A DNA stretch of 64,000 nt from Lentimicrobium sp. (GCA_019429275.1 JAHYJC010000020.1:1-64000); one strand, 5' to 3'. Positions 1 through 9,010 are shown, counted from the first letter of the stretch. The notes: generated by a model not told the origin, from the sequence alone. Numbers and translations are program-made.

Positions 1-77
1 GATATGAAAGGTGAATCGTTAAGAAAAAAAAGGTAATATTGCACCTACTCGATGTTCTTTAAAAGATGAACCCCCGA

Positions 78-121
78 GGGGGGTCAGTATGGCCGGAATG
101 GGGGGTCAGTATCACCGGAAT
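78..121. repeat. Two tandem 22-bp repeats, probable IS21-family end remnant
   Basis: Two directly adjacent 22-bp units (78-99 and 100-121) match at 20 of 22 bases. Each has a G-run followed by TCAGTAT, two variable bases and CCGGAAT. Repeated GGGTCA...CCGGAAT units are characteristic of the multiple transposase-binding repeats at ends of IS21-family elements in Bacteroidota; that assignment is from memory of the family, not from a search. No istA or istB reading frame is visible in the first 294 bases, so this is either a relic or the end of an element extending left of the window. Confidence 0.5.
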
Positions 122-177
122 ATGCAGGTGAACCCTGGAAAGTCATTATCTGTCATGTTATAATGCTTAGAAGATTC

Positions 178-194
178 ATTATCGGCAAAAATAT
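178..194. promoter_or_regulatory. Third copy of hipBA operator half
   Basis: The 17 bases at 178-194 (ATTATCGGCAAAAATAT) match 16 of 17 bases of the hipB-proximal operator region at 1851-1867. It sits about 100 bp beyond the hipA stop codon. It could be an additional HipB site, or a remnant of a duplicated operon edge. Confidence 0.4.
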
Positions 195-294
195 GAGGTG
201 TAATTACCGTGAAGGAGACTTAAATAAACAATTCGTTATTCAAGTTTTGAGGTATTAAGGTTAAATAAGGTGTTTTTTATTTTTGTTGCCGCCT

Positions 295-1545
295 TCAAAA
301 TTGAAAACATCTTTCCATATAATCTATCTCCTGCTTTGAAATATTGATTCTTATTGCCACTTTTCTCCATTCTTTCACAGCCGCTTTCACCTCCTCAACA
401 ATTGCATTCATTTCCTTTAAAGAGAGTTGAAAATATTCTCCCACACTTTTTGCAAGCTCAAAATCCAGGGCATTGTTATCCATGTCAATATTCAAGGCAA
501 GTCCGTTTTTATCCACAGAGGGATTCAGGTCATAAGCAGGCGATAGAATCCAGCCTTTGTCACGAATAATGAACCCATGGTTGCGCAAATGATCATCTGT
601 ATTTGAAATGGCTATATTAAAAACAATTCTACGCCAAAGCTGATGCAGGTTTTGTTTTACATTACTACAGGAAAACTGGATAAATTCTGCAATATCAAGG
701 TAACTGGCAATATTGTCTCTGAGCATCTCTTCGGTAAAATTCGTCATAGTCATTGCCGAAGCAAAATGAATGCGGCCATTGTTGGCCCGGTCAAATCTTT
801 TTGTAAAAAAAGTATGATGCGGACCAGATACTATGTCAATCCTGCTGGTCGAAATTATGATTCCGCTTTTAAGAGCAAGAGTATATGCGACAAATTCCCA
901 GGCTGCTTTGTCTATGGCGTCGTTTTTTGAAGGAAACTTAGCTATCCAGGGGTGCCCATTGGCATCAAGAACATTGGCTTTAGGCCTGGCTCCACCCAGC
1001 GACGATCCCGGAGCAATCAGAATTTCGAGCCATTGATAGGTTGTGTTCAAATCGTCCGACAATTCCAGTTCCAGTGCGCTGTGTTGCAATTCTTTAACCC
1101 TTACCCATGGTGGAACGGTCACTGTAGGATTATAATCCAGAAAATATCCGTCAGGGTCGGTTTTAAATCGAAGAGCCCCCATGCGACTCTCATCATACAC
1201 TCCCAACAGGTAGTCGACTTCATAAAGAACCGGCGCCAGCCTGCCTTCCTGCAACGCCTTATGCGTTGCTTTTCTTCGCATCAGAGCTTTACCCCATGCA
1301 TCAGGCATGGAATCCATTATCAAACCGAAGTTTTCTTTCCCCGAGGGATATTGTCTGCCCGAATACCATTGTAGGTCGGGATCAAGGAGGATTCGTTCAG
1401 GCTGTAGTAACCATTGTTTATCATATTCAAAACTAAAGGCTTTTCTGCCTTTGGCCTGCTGAGCAGTCAACACACCTACCAGTTTTGGGCCGTTTAGCTC
1501 AACCCAATCAGCATAAACCCAGATATCTGTATTTCCGGTTCCCAT
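295..1545 (-). CDS. hipA: HipA-type serine/threonine kinase toxin
   Basis: The 416-residue protein has the HipA architecture: an N-terminal Couple_hipA-like region (about 10-130) and a C-terminal HipA kinase region. The Gly-rich phosphate loop is GSSLGGARPKANV at about 180-192. The catalytic segment SNTDDHLRN places the probable catalytic Asp at 317 and metal-binding Asn at 322, and the LSPAYDL motif puts the second metal-binding Asp at 339. HipA toxins of known function phosphorylate aminoacyl-tRNA synthetases such as GltX, slowing growth; the target here is unknown. It starts one base after the stop of the upstream antitoxin gene (TAA-A-ATG), so the two are co-translated. All kinase landmarks are intact, so it looks active rather than decayed. 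Confidence 0.9.
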   Translation of the reverse strand: MGTGNTDIWVYADWVELNGPKLVGVLTAQQAKGRKAFSFEYDKQWLLQPERILLDPDLQWYSGRQYPSGKENFGLIMDSMPDAWGKALMRRKATHKALQEGRLAPVLYEVDYLLGVYDESRMGALRFKTDPDGYFLDYNPTVTVPPWVRVKELQHSALELELSDDLNTTYQWLEILIAPGSSLGGARPKANVLDANGHPWIAKFPSKNDAIDKAAWEFVAYTLALKSGIIISTSRIDIVSGPHHTFFTKRFDRANNGRIHFASAMTMTNFTEEMLRDNIASYLDIAEFIQFSCSNVKQNLHQLWRRIVFNIAISNTDDHLRNHGFIIRDKGWILSPAYDLNPSVDKNGLALNIDMDNNALDFELAKSVGEYFQLSLKEMNAIVEEVKAAVKEWRKVAIRINISKQEIDYMERCFQF

Positions 1546-1546
1546 T

Positions 1547-1840
1547 TTATTTCTTCAGCAGATTAAGATCCTGAAGCTTTTTGCCAAATTCATCATCAGC
1601 AGCCAGTTTCAGGAAATCCTTCTCCAGGTGCATTACCCGAAGGACATTAAAATAGGCGCCCATAGCCACGCCTGGCTCGCCTTTTTCTACCCGGCGTAAT
1701 GTTTCCCGGTGTATACCGGCCCGTTCTGAAACCTCTATCAGGGTAAAGCTTCTTCTCTTACGGGCAAGTTTAATCTGCTCACCCATTTCGGTCAGGACCT
1801 CAATATGTCTGGGAAAGATAATTTGTTTCTTTGAATTCAT
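1547..1840 (-). CDS. hipB: HipB-type XRE-family HTH antitoxin
   Basis: This 97-residue protein starts at the ATG at 1840; a longer frame back to 1897 would add a hydrophobic stretch and run through the operator, so it is rejected. The Cro/C1-type helix-turn-helix covers about residues 18-72 and includes GEQIKLARKRRSFTLIEVS and AGIHRETLRRVEKGEPG. In known hipBA systems HipB binds HipA, neutralises it and represses its own operon through palindromic operators. Two related palindromes lie immediately upstream (1841-1893). It is translationally coupled to hipA. Confidence 0.88.
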   Translation of the reverse strand: MNSKKQIIFPRHIEVLTEMGEQIKLARKRRSFTLIEVSERAGIHRETLRRVEKGEPGVAMGAYFNVLRVMHLEKDFLKLAADDEFGKKLQDLNLLKK

Positions 1841-1893
1841 AATGACGATTATTATCGGCAAAGATATATAAAATGACGATAATATTAGCCAAA
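1841..1893 (-). promoter_or_regulatory. Paired hipBA operator
   Basis: Two 22-bp copies (1841-1862 and 1872-1893) match at 17 of 22 positions and are spaced 31 bp apart, about three helical turns. Each contains dyad symmetry: CGAT-TATT-ATCG in the first copy and TAATATTA in the second. Position directly upstream of hipB and helical phasing fit cooperative HipB autorepression. This is inferred from the known behaviour of HipB; binding has not been shown here. Confidence 0.65.
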
Positions 1894-1981
1894 TCAAAGA
1901 TTTTTATTCAATGCACTATTTAGTTTCGCCGCATTGCTTAAATATATTTATTTCCTAACTTTCGGTCAAATTCACAACAAC

Positions 1982-2290
1982 ATGAAAAAGTCAATCACAG
2001 CAAACGGATTTTTACTGATACTCCTTTTGTCAGCCTCATTACTACTGCTTTCTGGCTGCGCCAACAACGAAGTGGTCAAAGAGTGCCTGAACGGACAGAC
2101 CTACGGATTCTGGTTTGGCTTGTGGCACGGTATCATTGCACCGGTCGATCTGGTGCTGATGCTTTTCAGGGACGACATTACTGTGTTTGCCCCCAACAAC
2201 AACGGCATCTGGTATGCCTTTGGCTTTGTGCTGGGTAGCGGTGGCTGGGGATTCTTTGGCGGCCGCGGGGCATCCAAAAGAGGCAGGTAG
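1982..2290 (+). CDS. Small conserved lipoprotein of unknown function
   Basis: This 102-residue protein starts at the ATG at 1982, directly before a lipoprotein signal peptide (MKKS..., hydrophobic core, lipobox LLSGC with Cys26). The mature part contains the segments YGFWFGLWHGIIAPVDL and NNNGIWYAFGFVLGSG. I recognise this pattern, GFW-x-GLWHG-x-IAP with a later NNNG-x-WY-x-FGF, from small uncharacterised Bacteroidota lipoproteins, but no function is known to me. It stands alone, divergent from hipBA, and ends in a Gly/Arg-rich tail. It is probably anchored in the outer or inner membrane. Confidence 0.7.
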   Translation: MKKSITANGFLLILLLSASLLLLSGCANNEVVKECLNGQTYGFWFGLWHGIIAPVDLVLMLFRDDITVFAPNNNGIWYAFGFVLGSGGWGFFGGRGASKRGR

Positions 2291-2707
2291 GAACTGTCGG
2301 CAATCTCAACAACATTTTTGTAAATGCAATCCACGTAGAATTTTTTAATTCACACAATCGTGCTTTGCATATACTGAACTTAACTTTAGACTTTCGCAGA
2401 GCAAAAGGATTCAAATTGTCATTATGATGAACATATTTAATCATTGAATCAATTTCTTTCATCATGATGGGAGCAGGCATAGGATGTTTACCTGGCCTGA
2501 TCGATCAGAGTTGAACCGGAATGGCATTCATAATGAACATAAGGTTAAGAATGGCATTAAAACAGGACAAACAATCTTTTGAATATCCTTAAAAGTTCTT
2601 TACCGATGTCCATATCATGTCCATTGGCTTTTCTTGTTTTCGCACTTCCCGGCAGATACTTTTGCAGATGACAAGAAAAAACTCTTTAACCCTTAAAAAA
2701 GCAGATT
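2291..2707. other. Intergenic region without a recognised gene
   Basis: No convincing coding frame or structured RNA is visible in these 417 bases. Short open frames on both strands lack start context and protein-like composition. It should hold the promoter of the following exported protein gene, but no complete TTTG/TAnnTTTG pair is obvious. Confidence 0.5.
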
Positions 2708-4399
2708 ATGAAAGTAAAACTTTACCTTGTTCTAACCGTATTGTTATTTTCTGTTGTCAGATTGTCAGCTCAATCGCACCACGCAGAGTGGTTGAAGACG
2801 ATTGAAACCAATGATCACACCAACAGTCATATCAACAATGTATTACATGATGGGTCCAACCTGATCATAAATGGATATTATTTTGGAGGCGCCAATTTTC
2901 TTGGCATTGAACTTCCTGCCGCAGTTGGGGCCAATGCAGTCATTTCCAAAGTCACCACCGAAGGCGAGCCTGTCTGGGCAACTTGCCTTACCGGCAATGG
3001 TATTGATGTATTTTTTGATATGGTGATTGACAATGACAATAATATTATCCTGACAGGGTGGACATCAAGTACAGATACAATAAGATTGAACGGGGAACCC
3101 GTAATCTATAACGATGGCCTTTATGTAAACCATGGAATGGTGATGAAGATTTCATCCGCCGATGGCAGCCTGATTTGGTTCAGGCACTTTGCAGGAGAGG
3201 AATATTACACTCTAAATGCTACCAAACTGGCCGTTGATGAAAATAATGATATATATGTAACTGGCTACTATAATTGTCCTTTTGAAATTGATCAGGTCAG
3301 CTTTCCCTATGAGAAAATTTACGGAGACAATATTTTTATCTTAAAGCTTGATAATGAGGGCGCCGCAGTGTGGGGCCAATATCTTACAACAATCAGTGAT
3401 GGTGGCTGGGCAACGATCAGATCGATAATTTCGGAAAGTGCTGCAGTTTATTATTCATTGGAATATTATTCACCTTACCTTGTTAACGGCGAACCCTTGC
3501 CCTACTCAGGCGAATACTACTGGCTTGCCCTGATGAAAATGTCTAAAGAAACCGGAGAAATTACAAAAGTGAATGCTTTTGGCAGCGATGGGGGGCAGTT
3601 GATCCAGGACATAACTGCAGACAGTGAAGGCAATATTCTGGCGGTTGGGTTTTTCTCGTCAGAAGCATCACTCACAATAGGAGATATCACCTTAGAGGGA
3701 AGTGGTGAAGATGATGGATTTATTTTGAAGACAGACAGCGAACTGAATAACCTGTGGGCAAAGCCTATGGGCGGACTTTACACTGACAGGGCTTTTAATG
3801 TGAATATTGACGAAAATGACCGCATTTACATTGGTGGTGGTTTTGACTGTTACACAGAATTTACCTATGATGGGGAAGTTGTCTTACCTGGCCGAAACCC
3901 TAACAGTCTGAGCAGTTTTCTGATTGTAACAGATAAAAACGGTGTTTTTGAGCAATCGGTTGGAATGTATGGAGAAGGCTATGAGAGTATCATTTCATTC
4001 GCATCTGCAGCAATAGTAAAGGACAATAACCTGATAAACGTTTATTGCACAGGAAACTTCTACGATAATGTAGAATTTGTAGAAAACAATGTTGTATATG
4101 CTGATCACAATACCGGGTATCTTTACAAATGGATACTTCCACAGGTAGTTTCTGTTGAAAACCAGCCATCAAATGCCCAAATCAGTATTTATCCGAATCC
4201 GTTTACAGATTATCTGATGATAAATTATCAGGGCGGATGGGCCCGACTGGACCTATATGATCAGAAAGGCAGCCTGCTACATTCTCAAACGATCACTGAG
4301 CAAGGGCCCCTTGCATTTGATCATTTGAAAACCGGCATCTACCTGCTCAGGCTAAGTACAGAAAAAACAGTGCACACCTTCAGGATAATTAAAAATTGA
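2708..4399 (+). CDS. T9SS-exported beta-propeller-like protein
   Basis: This 563-residue protein begins with a signal peptide (about 1-21, ending LSAQ). The body has recurring blade-like units of the form D-x-x-x-N-I-I-L-T-G-W, DENNDIYVTGYY, DSEGNILAVGFF and DENDRIYIGGGF, spaced by tens of residues, as in SBBP-type beta-propeller proteins. The last 80 residues form a type A T9SS sorting domain (ISIYPNPFTDYLMINY, LDLYDQKGSLL, LKTGIYLLRL). It should be carried through the outer membrane by the type IX system and anchored or released at the surface. No catalytic residues are recognisable. It lies 77 bp upstream of a TPR/HTH regulator in the same direction. Confidence 0.85.
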   Translation: MKVKLYLVLTVLLFSVVRLSAQSHHAEWLKTIETNDHTNSHINNVLHDGSNLIINGYYFGGANFLGIELPAAVGANAVISKVTTEGEPVWATCLTGNGIDVFFDMVIDNDNNIILTGWTSSTDTIRLNGEPVIYNDGLYVNHGMVMKISSADGSLIWFRHFAGEEYYTLNATKLAVDENNDIYVTGYYNCPFEIDQVSFPYEKIYGDNIFILKLDNEGAAVWGQYLTTISDGGWATIRSIISESAAVYYSLEYYSPYLVNGEPLPYSGEYYWLALMKMSKETGEITKVNAFGSDGGQLIQDITADSEGNILAVGFFSSEASLTIGDITLEGSGEDDGFILKTDSELNNLWAKPMGGLYTDRAFNVNIDENDRIYIGGGFDCYTEFTYDGEVVLPGRNPNSLSSFLIVTDKNGVFEQSVGMYGEGYESIISFASAAIVKDNNLINVYCTGNFYDNVEFVENNVVYADHNTGYLYKWILPQVVSVENQPSNAQISIYPNPFTDYLMINYQGGWARLDLYDQKGSLLHSQTITEQGPLAFDHLKTGIYLLRLSTEKTVHTFRIIKN

Positions 4400-4476
4400 G
4401 GTTTATCTTTATCGGACTGAATTATTACAGACCGAGCCTGCCCGGGTAATTGGGCAAGGCCTGATAAATTTGATAA

Positions 4477-6267
4477 ATGGCAAGTATTCAACTACATACC
4501 CCTGGCAGCAGCAGCAGATTTTATATCCTGCTGCTGCTTTCTGGTATATTTTCGATAGCACTCTCTCAAAACGACTCTGGCATCAGCCTAAAGAATAAAG
4601 TAGAAGCTCTGCTCAACGCCAATGATATTATTTCGGCCAATCGACTGCTCAATCGCAACACTTCTCTTGATCCGGAGTATGTAATTGAAATTCTGAACCT
4701 GAATCTGGCGAGAGCAAAATCCGAGGGCAATGCTGAAGAAATGGCATACACCTATCTTTCCATCGGTAATTTCTGGCTGATGCGCACCAACAACGTCAAA
4801 GCCTATGAAAATTTCTATCAGGCCGAAAAACTGAGCCGGCAGAATCATTTCGACTGGATATTGGCCCTTGCCATAATGAACCGTTCACACCTTGAGCCCG
4901 ATGTAGAAAGCAGGATTTCCTTGCTCAGAGAAGCCATTGAAATGTTTGGCAAACTTAATGATCCGGTAAATCTTGCAAAGGCTCACCTTAACCTCGGGCA
5001 GGCATTCAGCCAATACCTCAGAGCCGACAGCCCGGAAAAAAGAAACCGGGTCACCGATACCTCGGGCAAATCTCCTGTAATAAGTCTGGCATACCGTGAT
5101 TCTGCTTTTTCTCATTACCATATTGCCGGCAGGCTCAACGACAGCATCAGCCATCCTGAGATTGAGGCATCTGTTAATGTGCATTTTGCAGAATGGTATA
5201 AATTCGAATCCGATTTTATAAAAGCCCAGGAGTTTTTTAAGACAGCTTCCCACTTTTTTGGACTGGCAAACCAGGCCAAGGGACAGGTATATTGCCTTAT
5301 AGAACTGGCCGATATCAATACAAACAAAGGTGAATATACAGAGGCTGCCCTGAAGTTGGAGAAAAGTATGGAATGGGCAGGCCAAATGGGATTCAACGAT
5401 TATCTTTCCATTGTTTACAATAAGTTTACAATTCTGTACGAGAAAACCGGACAACTGGACAAAGCATTAAATTATCAACGGCTCTATACACAAAGCCTGA
5501 CCCAGCTCAATGAAGTAATCAGTCAGGACAGAATTCATTCCCTTAACCTTGAATATGCACTGTCCGAGCAAAACAACCTGATTAATAGTCTGAATCATAA
5601 AAAGCGGACAAACCGCCTTATCATGATCCTGATTTCTTCAGCGGCACTGCTTGCCATCATTACATCATACCTGCTGGTACAGAATAAAAGGCGAAAGCTG
5701 CAACTAATCTCTTTACAGGTTGAAGAAACCCGGCGGCTGAATGATATGCACAAAAATCTGCTTGAAGCCGACCTTGCCCGCCAGCAGCTGGAAAAAGATT
5801 TACTGGAAGAAAAGGTAAAAGTCAGAACGGAAAGGATTATTATGATTGCAAACCAGATCAACAAACTGGATACTTTTCTGCAATCCATGAGCCAGGATGT
5901 AAAAATTCTGGCCAATAATTCGGGAAGCATTGAGCTGGCGAAAAAAATCAATGATCTGAAGCTGTCATTATCGAAAAGCATGTATGAACAAACAAACCTA
6001 CTTGAGCTTCAGGCGCTTTCCACCGAAACCAACCAGGATTTCTTCTTTCACATCGGGCAAAAATATGAAGGAATTACCCGCAATGACATAAAACTGCTTT
6101 CCTTTTTAGTGATGAATATGGCTTCAAAGGAGATTTCAGGACATTTCAATATATCTCAGGAAAGTGTAAATAAAAAGCGGTACAGGCTGCGCCAGAAACT
6201 TGGCATTCCGCAGGGAAAATCATTTGCAGATTTCTACCGTGAAACTCTTGAGAATATGCATGGATGA
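4477..6267 (+). CDS. Membrane-anchored TPR protein with C-terminal LuxR-like HTH
   Basis: This 596-residue protein has an N-terminal signal peptide (about 13-30), helical TPR-type repeats over about 35-360, a single transmembrane helix at about 381-402 and a charged coiled coil at about 405-450. Its C-terminal helix-turn-helix (from about 531; ...NDIKLLSFLVMNMASKEIS..., SQESVNKKRYRLRQKLGI) resembles LuxR/GerE output domains. The layout puts TPRs in the periplasm and the HTH in the cytoplasm, as in Bacteroidota-specific one-component regulators. The signal and target genes are unknown. The preceding T9SS protein is the only close same-strand neighbour. Confidence 0.82.
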   Translation: MASIQLHTPGSSSRFYILLLLSGIFSIALSQNDSGISLKNKVEALLNANDIISANRLLNRNTSLDPEYVIEILNLNLARAKSEGNAEEMAYTYLSIGNFWLMRTNNVKAYENFYQAEKLSRQNHFDWILALAIMNRSHLEPDVESRISLLREAIEMFGKLNDPVNLAKAHLNLGQAFSQYLRADSPEKRNRVTDTSGKSPVISLAYRDSAFSHYHIAGRLNDSISHPEIEASVNVHFAEWYKFESDFIKAQEFFKTASHFFGLANQAKGQVYCLIELADINTNKGEYTEAALKLEKSMEWAGQMGFNDYLSIVYNKFTILYEKTGQLDKALNYQRLYTQSLTQLNEVISQDRIHSLNLEYALSEQNNLINSLNHKKRTNRLIMILISSAALLAIITSYLLVQNKRRKLQLISLQVEETRRLNDMHKNLLEADLARQQLEKDLLEEKVKVRTERIIMIANQINKLDTFLQSMSQDVKILANNSGSIELAKKINDLKLSLSKSMYEQTNLLELQALSTETNQDFFFHIGQKYEGITRNDIKLLSFLVMNMASKEISGHFNISQESVNKKRYRLRQKLGIPQGKSFADFYRETLENMHG

Positions 6268-7085
6268 ATTATGTTTAAGAAGAAAAATTATCCTGGTTCT
6301 CAAAAATACAGAATTTGCCAATTCAGGAAGTGAAATCCTTTGACTTGCCAGACAAAACAGTTTGCCTCTGATGCTGCCTCTGGATCTGGCAACAATACTT
6401 TCGGTCAGTTTGCATTCCAAAAAACACGAAGCCCCTAATCATGTCCGCCAGCGATTTACCCGCAATTAAAATTCCTTTGCCGTCTTCCATTGTTAAATTT
6501 CGGGCGGGCCGGCCAGGAAGGCTTTGGAATCTTCCATAAAGCGTTGCTGTTTTAGTTTATTAGAGTTCTGAGTCTCTTTACCGGCCTCAGGATTTGTTGC
6601 CTGCCATGGTAGCCTGCAAATTGGGCAAATCTTGAAAAATAAAAATCAAAGCATAGCATAGCATTCAGGCATCTTTTCATTTTATCTTGCCATGCCAGAT
6701 ATAATTTTACATATCTGATACTTGCTATACAATAATTTTTATAAAAAAGTAACAATAAGGAGTCCATTTAATTTGTAATGAAGCAAATAAAAGGCTATAT
6801 TTGAGTTCTGTTTTGATTTAATTAGTAAGAATTCATAAAATTGGTAATTGATTGATTTGATTTAAGAATGTGAATAAAGAATTAGGTCACACATTCTGAA
6901 CTGCTTTATTGTTAGTTCCACTGGTGTTTTTTTGTATTCACTTATTGATCGCACAGTTGGAACTATCAATTTTTCAGGAATAAAGATAAATAAAATTCTG
7001 CCATTAATCCAACAGATCAGCCATGACAATTTTATTCTTTCATAAAGGCCAGGTGAAACAGAGATTCCAAATCCAGTATCATTAG
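6268..7085. other. Long AT-rich intergenic region, nothing recognised
   Basis: About 800 bases follow the regulator gene with no credible coding frame: the longest frame, on the minus strand at 6552-6767, is Cys/Phe-rich and lacks any family-like pattern. No tRNA, strong terminator or inverted-repeat pair was seen by eye. A decayed gene cannot be excluded. Confidence 0.45.
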
Positions 7086-7170
7086 CCCTGTATTTGTTAC
7101 AAATATATTCAAATTATACCCTGTATTTGTTACAAATATTAACTATATTTGCCCTGTAAATATAACAAGG
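7086..7170 (+). promoter_or_regulatory. Three 33-bp-phased repeats with internal palindromes upstream of ATPase gene
   Basis: Repeat units start at 7086, 7119 and 7152, exactly 33 bp apart. The first 21 bases of units 1 and 2 are identical and hold a perfect 7-1-7 palindrome (TATTTGT-T-ACAAATA at 7091-7105 and 7124-7138). Unit 3 is degenerate (13 of 17 bases) and ends just before the ATG at 7174. A TATATTTG element, matching the Bacteroidota -7 consensus, lies between units 2 and 3 at 7144-7151. The layout fits a repressor operator array controlling the ATPase gene. Confidence 0.6.
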
Positions 7171-7173
7171 CGT

Positions 7174-8526
7174 ATGAATCTGAAACGAAAAGCTTATCAG
7201 AAACTACTAAAATGGAAAAGCAACCCAGGCCGAAAACCTTTGCTTATCCGCGGAGCCAGACAAGTTGGAAAGTCAACACTTGTTCAGGAATTCTCCAAAG
7301 AGTTTCGGCATTTTATTTCACTCAATCTTGAAAAAAGGGAACACCAGAGGTGGTTCGAAGAGCTTGATTCCATAAAGGATATTATGGACGTCCTCTCGCT
7401 TCAATTTGATATACCTGTCCATGAACAGCAAGTTTTACTGTTTATTGATGAAATTCAGGAGTCACCCAAAGCCATTCAGCAATTAAGATATTTTTATGAG
7501 GAAATGCCCGGGCTGTATGTTATAGCGGCTGGCTCGCTTCTGGAGTTTTCCCTAAGAAAAGTACCATCTTTTCCGGTAGGCCGTATAGAACAGATGGTGT
7601 TGCATCCCTTTGATTTTGAAGAGTTTTTAATGGCATTGGATCATAAACAAGCGCTGGATCAGTTTGGTATTATCCCTGTGAAACCTATAGCACATGATCT
7701 ATTAATGAAATTTTTCCAGATATATGCCATAATCGGAGGTATGCCGGAAGTTGTGATGCAATATGTAACAAGGCAAAGTATGGCTGACCTCGGACCAATT
7801 TATGAAGCATTGTGGCAAGGATACAAGGATGATGTAGAAAAATATGCGACAAATGCAACAGAGCGAAAAGTTATACGGCAAGTTATTGATAGCGCCCCCA
7901 GCGAAAAAGAAAGGATTAAGTTTGAAGGCTTTGGCCGTTCGGCTTATCGTTCCAGGGAAGTTGGGGAAGCATTGCGCGCACTTGATCTTGCCCGGATTGT
8001 CAGATTGATTTATCCTGTTACATCTACCGGTCTGCCACTGAGTGAGGATATAAAACGAAGGCCCCGTTTGCAGTTTTTAGATACCGGATTGCTGAATTAT
8101 ACCTTGCATATTCAGGCAGAGATGCTGTTGGTGGAAGATTTCAATGATTTTTACAAAGGGAAAATTATACAGCACCTCATTACTCAGGAGTTGCAGGCCC
8201 GGTTTGATGTGCCTTCCTATAAACCTAATTTTTGGGTAAGAGAAAAGGCCAACAGCAATGCCGAAGTTGATTTGGTTTATCAACATCACAATTATTTAAT
8301 CCCAATAGAAATAAAATCGGGAGCTCAGGGGAGACTGAGATCCCTTCATCAATTCGTGGACCAATCAAATCATCCATATGCAGTAAGGCTTCTGGCAAAC
8401 AGGCTAAGTGTAGAAACCACGAAAACACCCGGAGGGAAACCATACATGCTTATGAATTTACCCTATTACCTTGGTAATAAAATACCGGAATATATTTCGT
8501 GGTTTGTTGAGAATCAAGCGTTGTAG
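7174..8526 (+). CDS. DUF4143-type AAA ATPase
   Basis: This 450-residue protein has an N-terminal AAA_14 P-loop domain: Walker A GARQVGKST at 27-35 and Walker B VLLFIDEIQ at about 87-95. A C-terminal DUF4143 region follows, with the family-typical EVDLVYQ and PIEIKSGAQG segments resembling a PD-(D/E)xK nuclease-like fold. Family members are abundant in Bacteroidota and often accessory; their biochemical role is not established. The ATG at 7174 follows three phased repeats. It lies alone between a non-coding stretch and a tRNA gene. A second, only distantly similar member is at 12187-13329. Confidence 0.85.
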   Translation: MNLKRKAYQKLLKWKSNPGRKPLLIRGARQVGKSTLVQEFSKEFRHFISLNLEKREHQRWFEELDSIKDIMDVLSLQFDIPVHEQQVLLFIDEIQESPKAIQQLRYFYEEMPGLYVIAAGSLLEFSLRKVPSFPVGRIEQMVLHPFDFEEFLMALDHKQALDQFGIIPVKPIAHDLLMKFFQIYAIIGGMPEVVMQYVTRQSMADLGPIYEALWQGYKDDVEKYATNATERKVIRQVIDSAPSEKERIKFEGFGRSAYRSREVGEALRALDLARIVRLIYPVTSTGLPLSEDIKRRPRLQFLDTGLLNYTLHIQAEMLLVEDFNDFYKGKIIQHLITQELQARFDVPSYKPNFWVREKANSNAEVDLVYQHHNYLIPIEIKSGAQGRLRSLHQFVDQSNHPYAVRLLANRLSVETTKTPGGKPYMLMNLPYYLGNKIPEYISWFVENQAL

Positions 8527-8706
8527 AAGGTCGGTCAGGCTTTAGTCTTAATAATTATAAATTTTTGCCTTACAGTAAAAACCGACTGATTCTTTGATCA
8601 AATATTTGGTAGCCCCGACATAATAGCTGTAAAATGGCCTGATCTGGATTTGCAATTCAGTTCATTTTGTCTTGTACCGAGGCTTTATAGATTAAACCTA
8701 GACCGA

Positions 8707-8738
8707 TTTGTAAAATTTCGTGATATTTATTAATTTTG
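8707..8738 (+). promoter_or_regulatory. Promoter of tRNA-Arg
   Basis: TTTG at 8707-8710 is followed after 20 bp by TAATTTTG at 8731-8738. This is an exact match to the Bacteroidota primary sigma consensus (TTTG, 19-21 bp, TAnnTTTG). The mature tRNA begins 15 bases further on. Confidence 0.75.
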
Positions 8739-8753
8739 CAGCCCATAATTAAT

Positions 8754-8825
8754 GGCCCTGTAGTTCAACGGATAGAACGGAAGTTTCCTAAACTTTAAAT
8801 ACAGGTTCGATTCCTGTCGGGGCTA
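8754..8825 (+). tRNA. tRNA-Arg (anticodon CCU)
   Basis: The cloverleaf folds by eye. The acceptor GGCCCTG pairs with CGGGGCT, the D-stem is GTTC/GAAC, the anticodon stem GAAGT/ACTTT encloses the loop TTCCTAA with anticodon CCT, and the T-arm is ACAGG-TTCGATT-CCTGT. The discriminator base is A and the CCA end is not encoded. It reads AGG codons. A promoter and a strong terminator flank it, so it is a single-gene unit. Confidence 0.93.
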
Positions 8826-8826
8826 C

Positions 8827-8862
8827 AAAACGTCTGTCTATTCTGTCAGACGTTTTTAATTT
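8827..8862 (+). terminator. Terminator after tRNA-Arg
   Basis: A 10-bp stem (AAAACGTCTG at 8827-8836, CAGACGTTTT at 8847-8856) with a 10-base loop is followed by a T-rich run, two bases after the tRNA. Confidence 0.8.
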
Positions 8863-9010
8863 TTTAGCCTGTGATATAAAGGAAAGTCCCTCCTTAGAGG
8901 GATCCCGAACTATAAATAAAGGCTCCCTTACCAGGAATGATCCGAAGTATTTAACAAAAAATATAAACAATCCGCTATTTTTGTATCCGTTATCAAGTTA
9001 TGCTCCTGCC

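Noticed and set aside
4885-5454. 189-codon minus-strand frame inside the TPR regulator
   Set aside because: Antisense shadow with Cys/Phe-rich composition and no conserved motif.
6552-6767. 71-codon minus-strand frame in the long intergenic region
   Set aside because: Cys/Phe-rich, no recognised motif or start context.
8788-8970. Minus-strand frame overlapping tRNA-Arg ending GIEPVFKV
   Set aside because: Such translations are a known artefact of reading through tRNA genes on the opposite strand.
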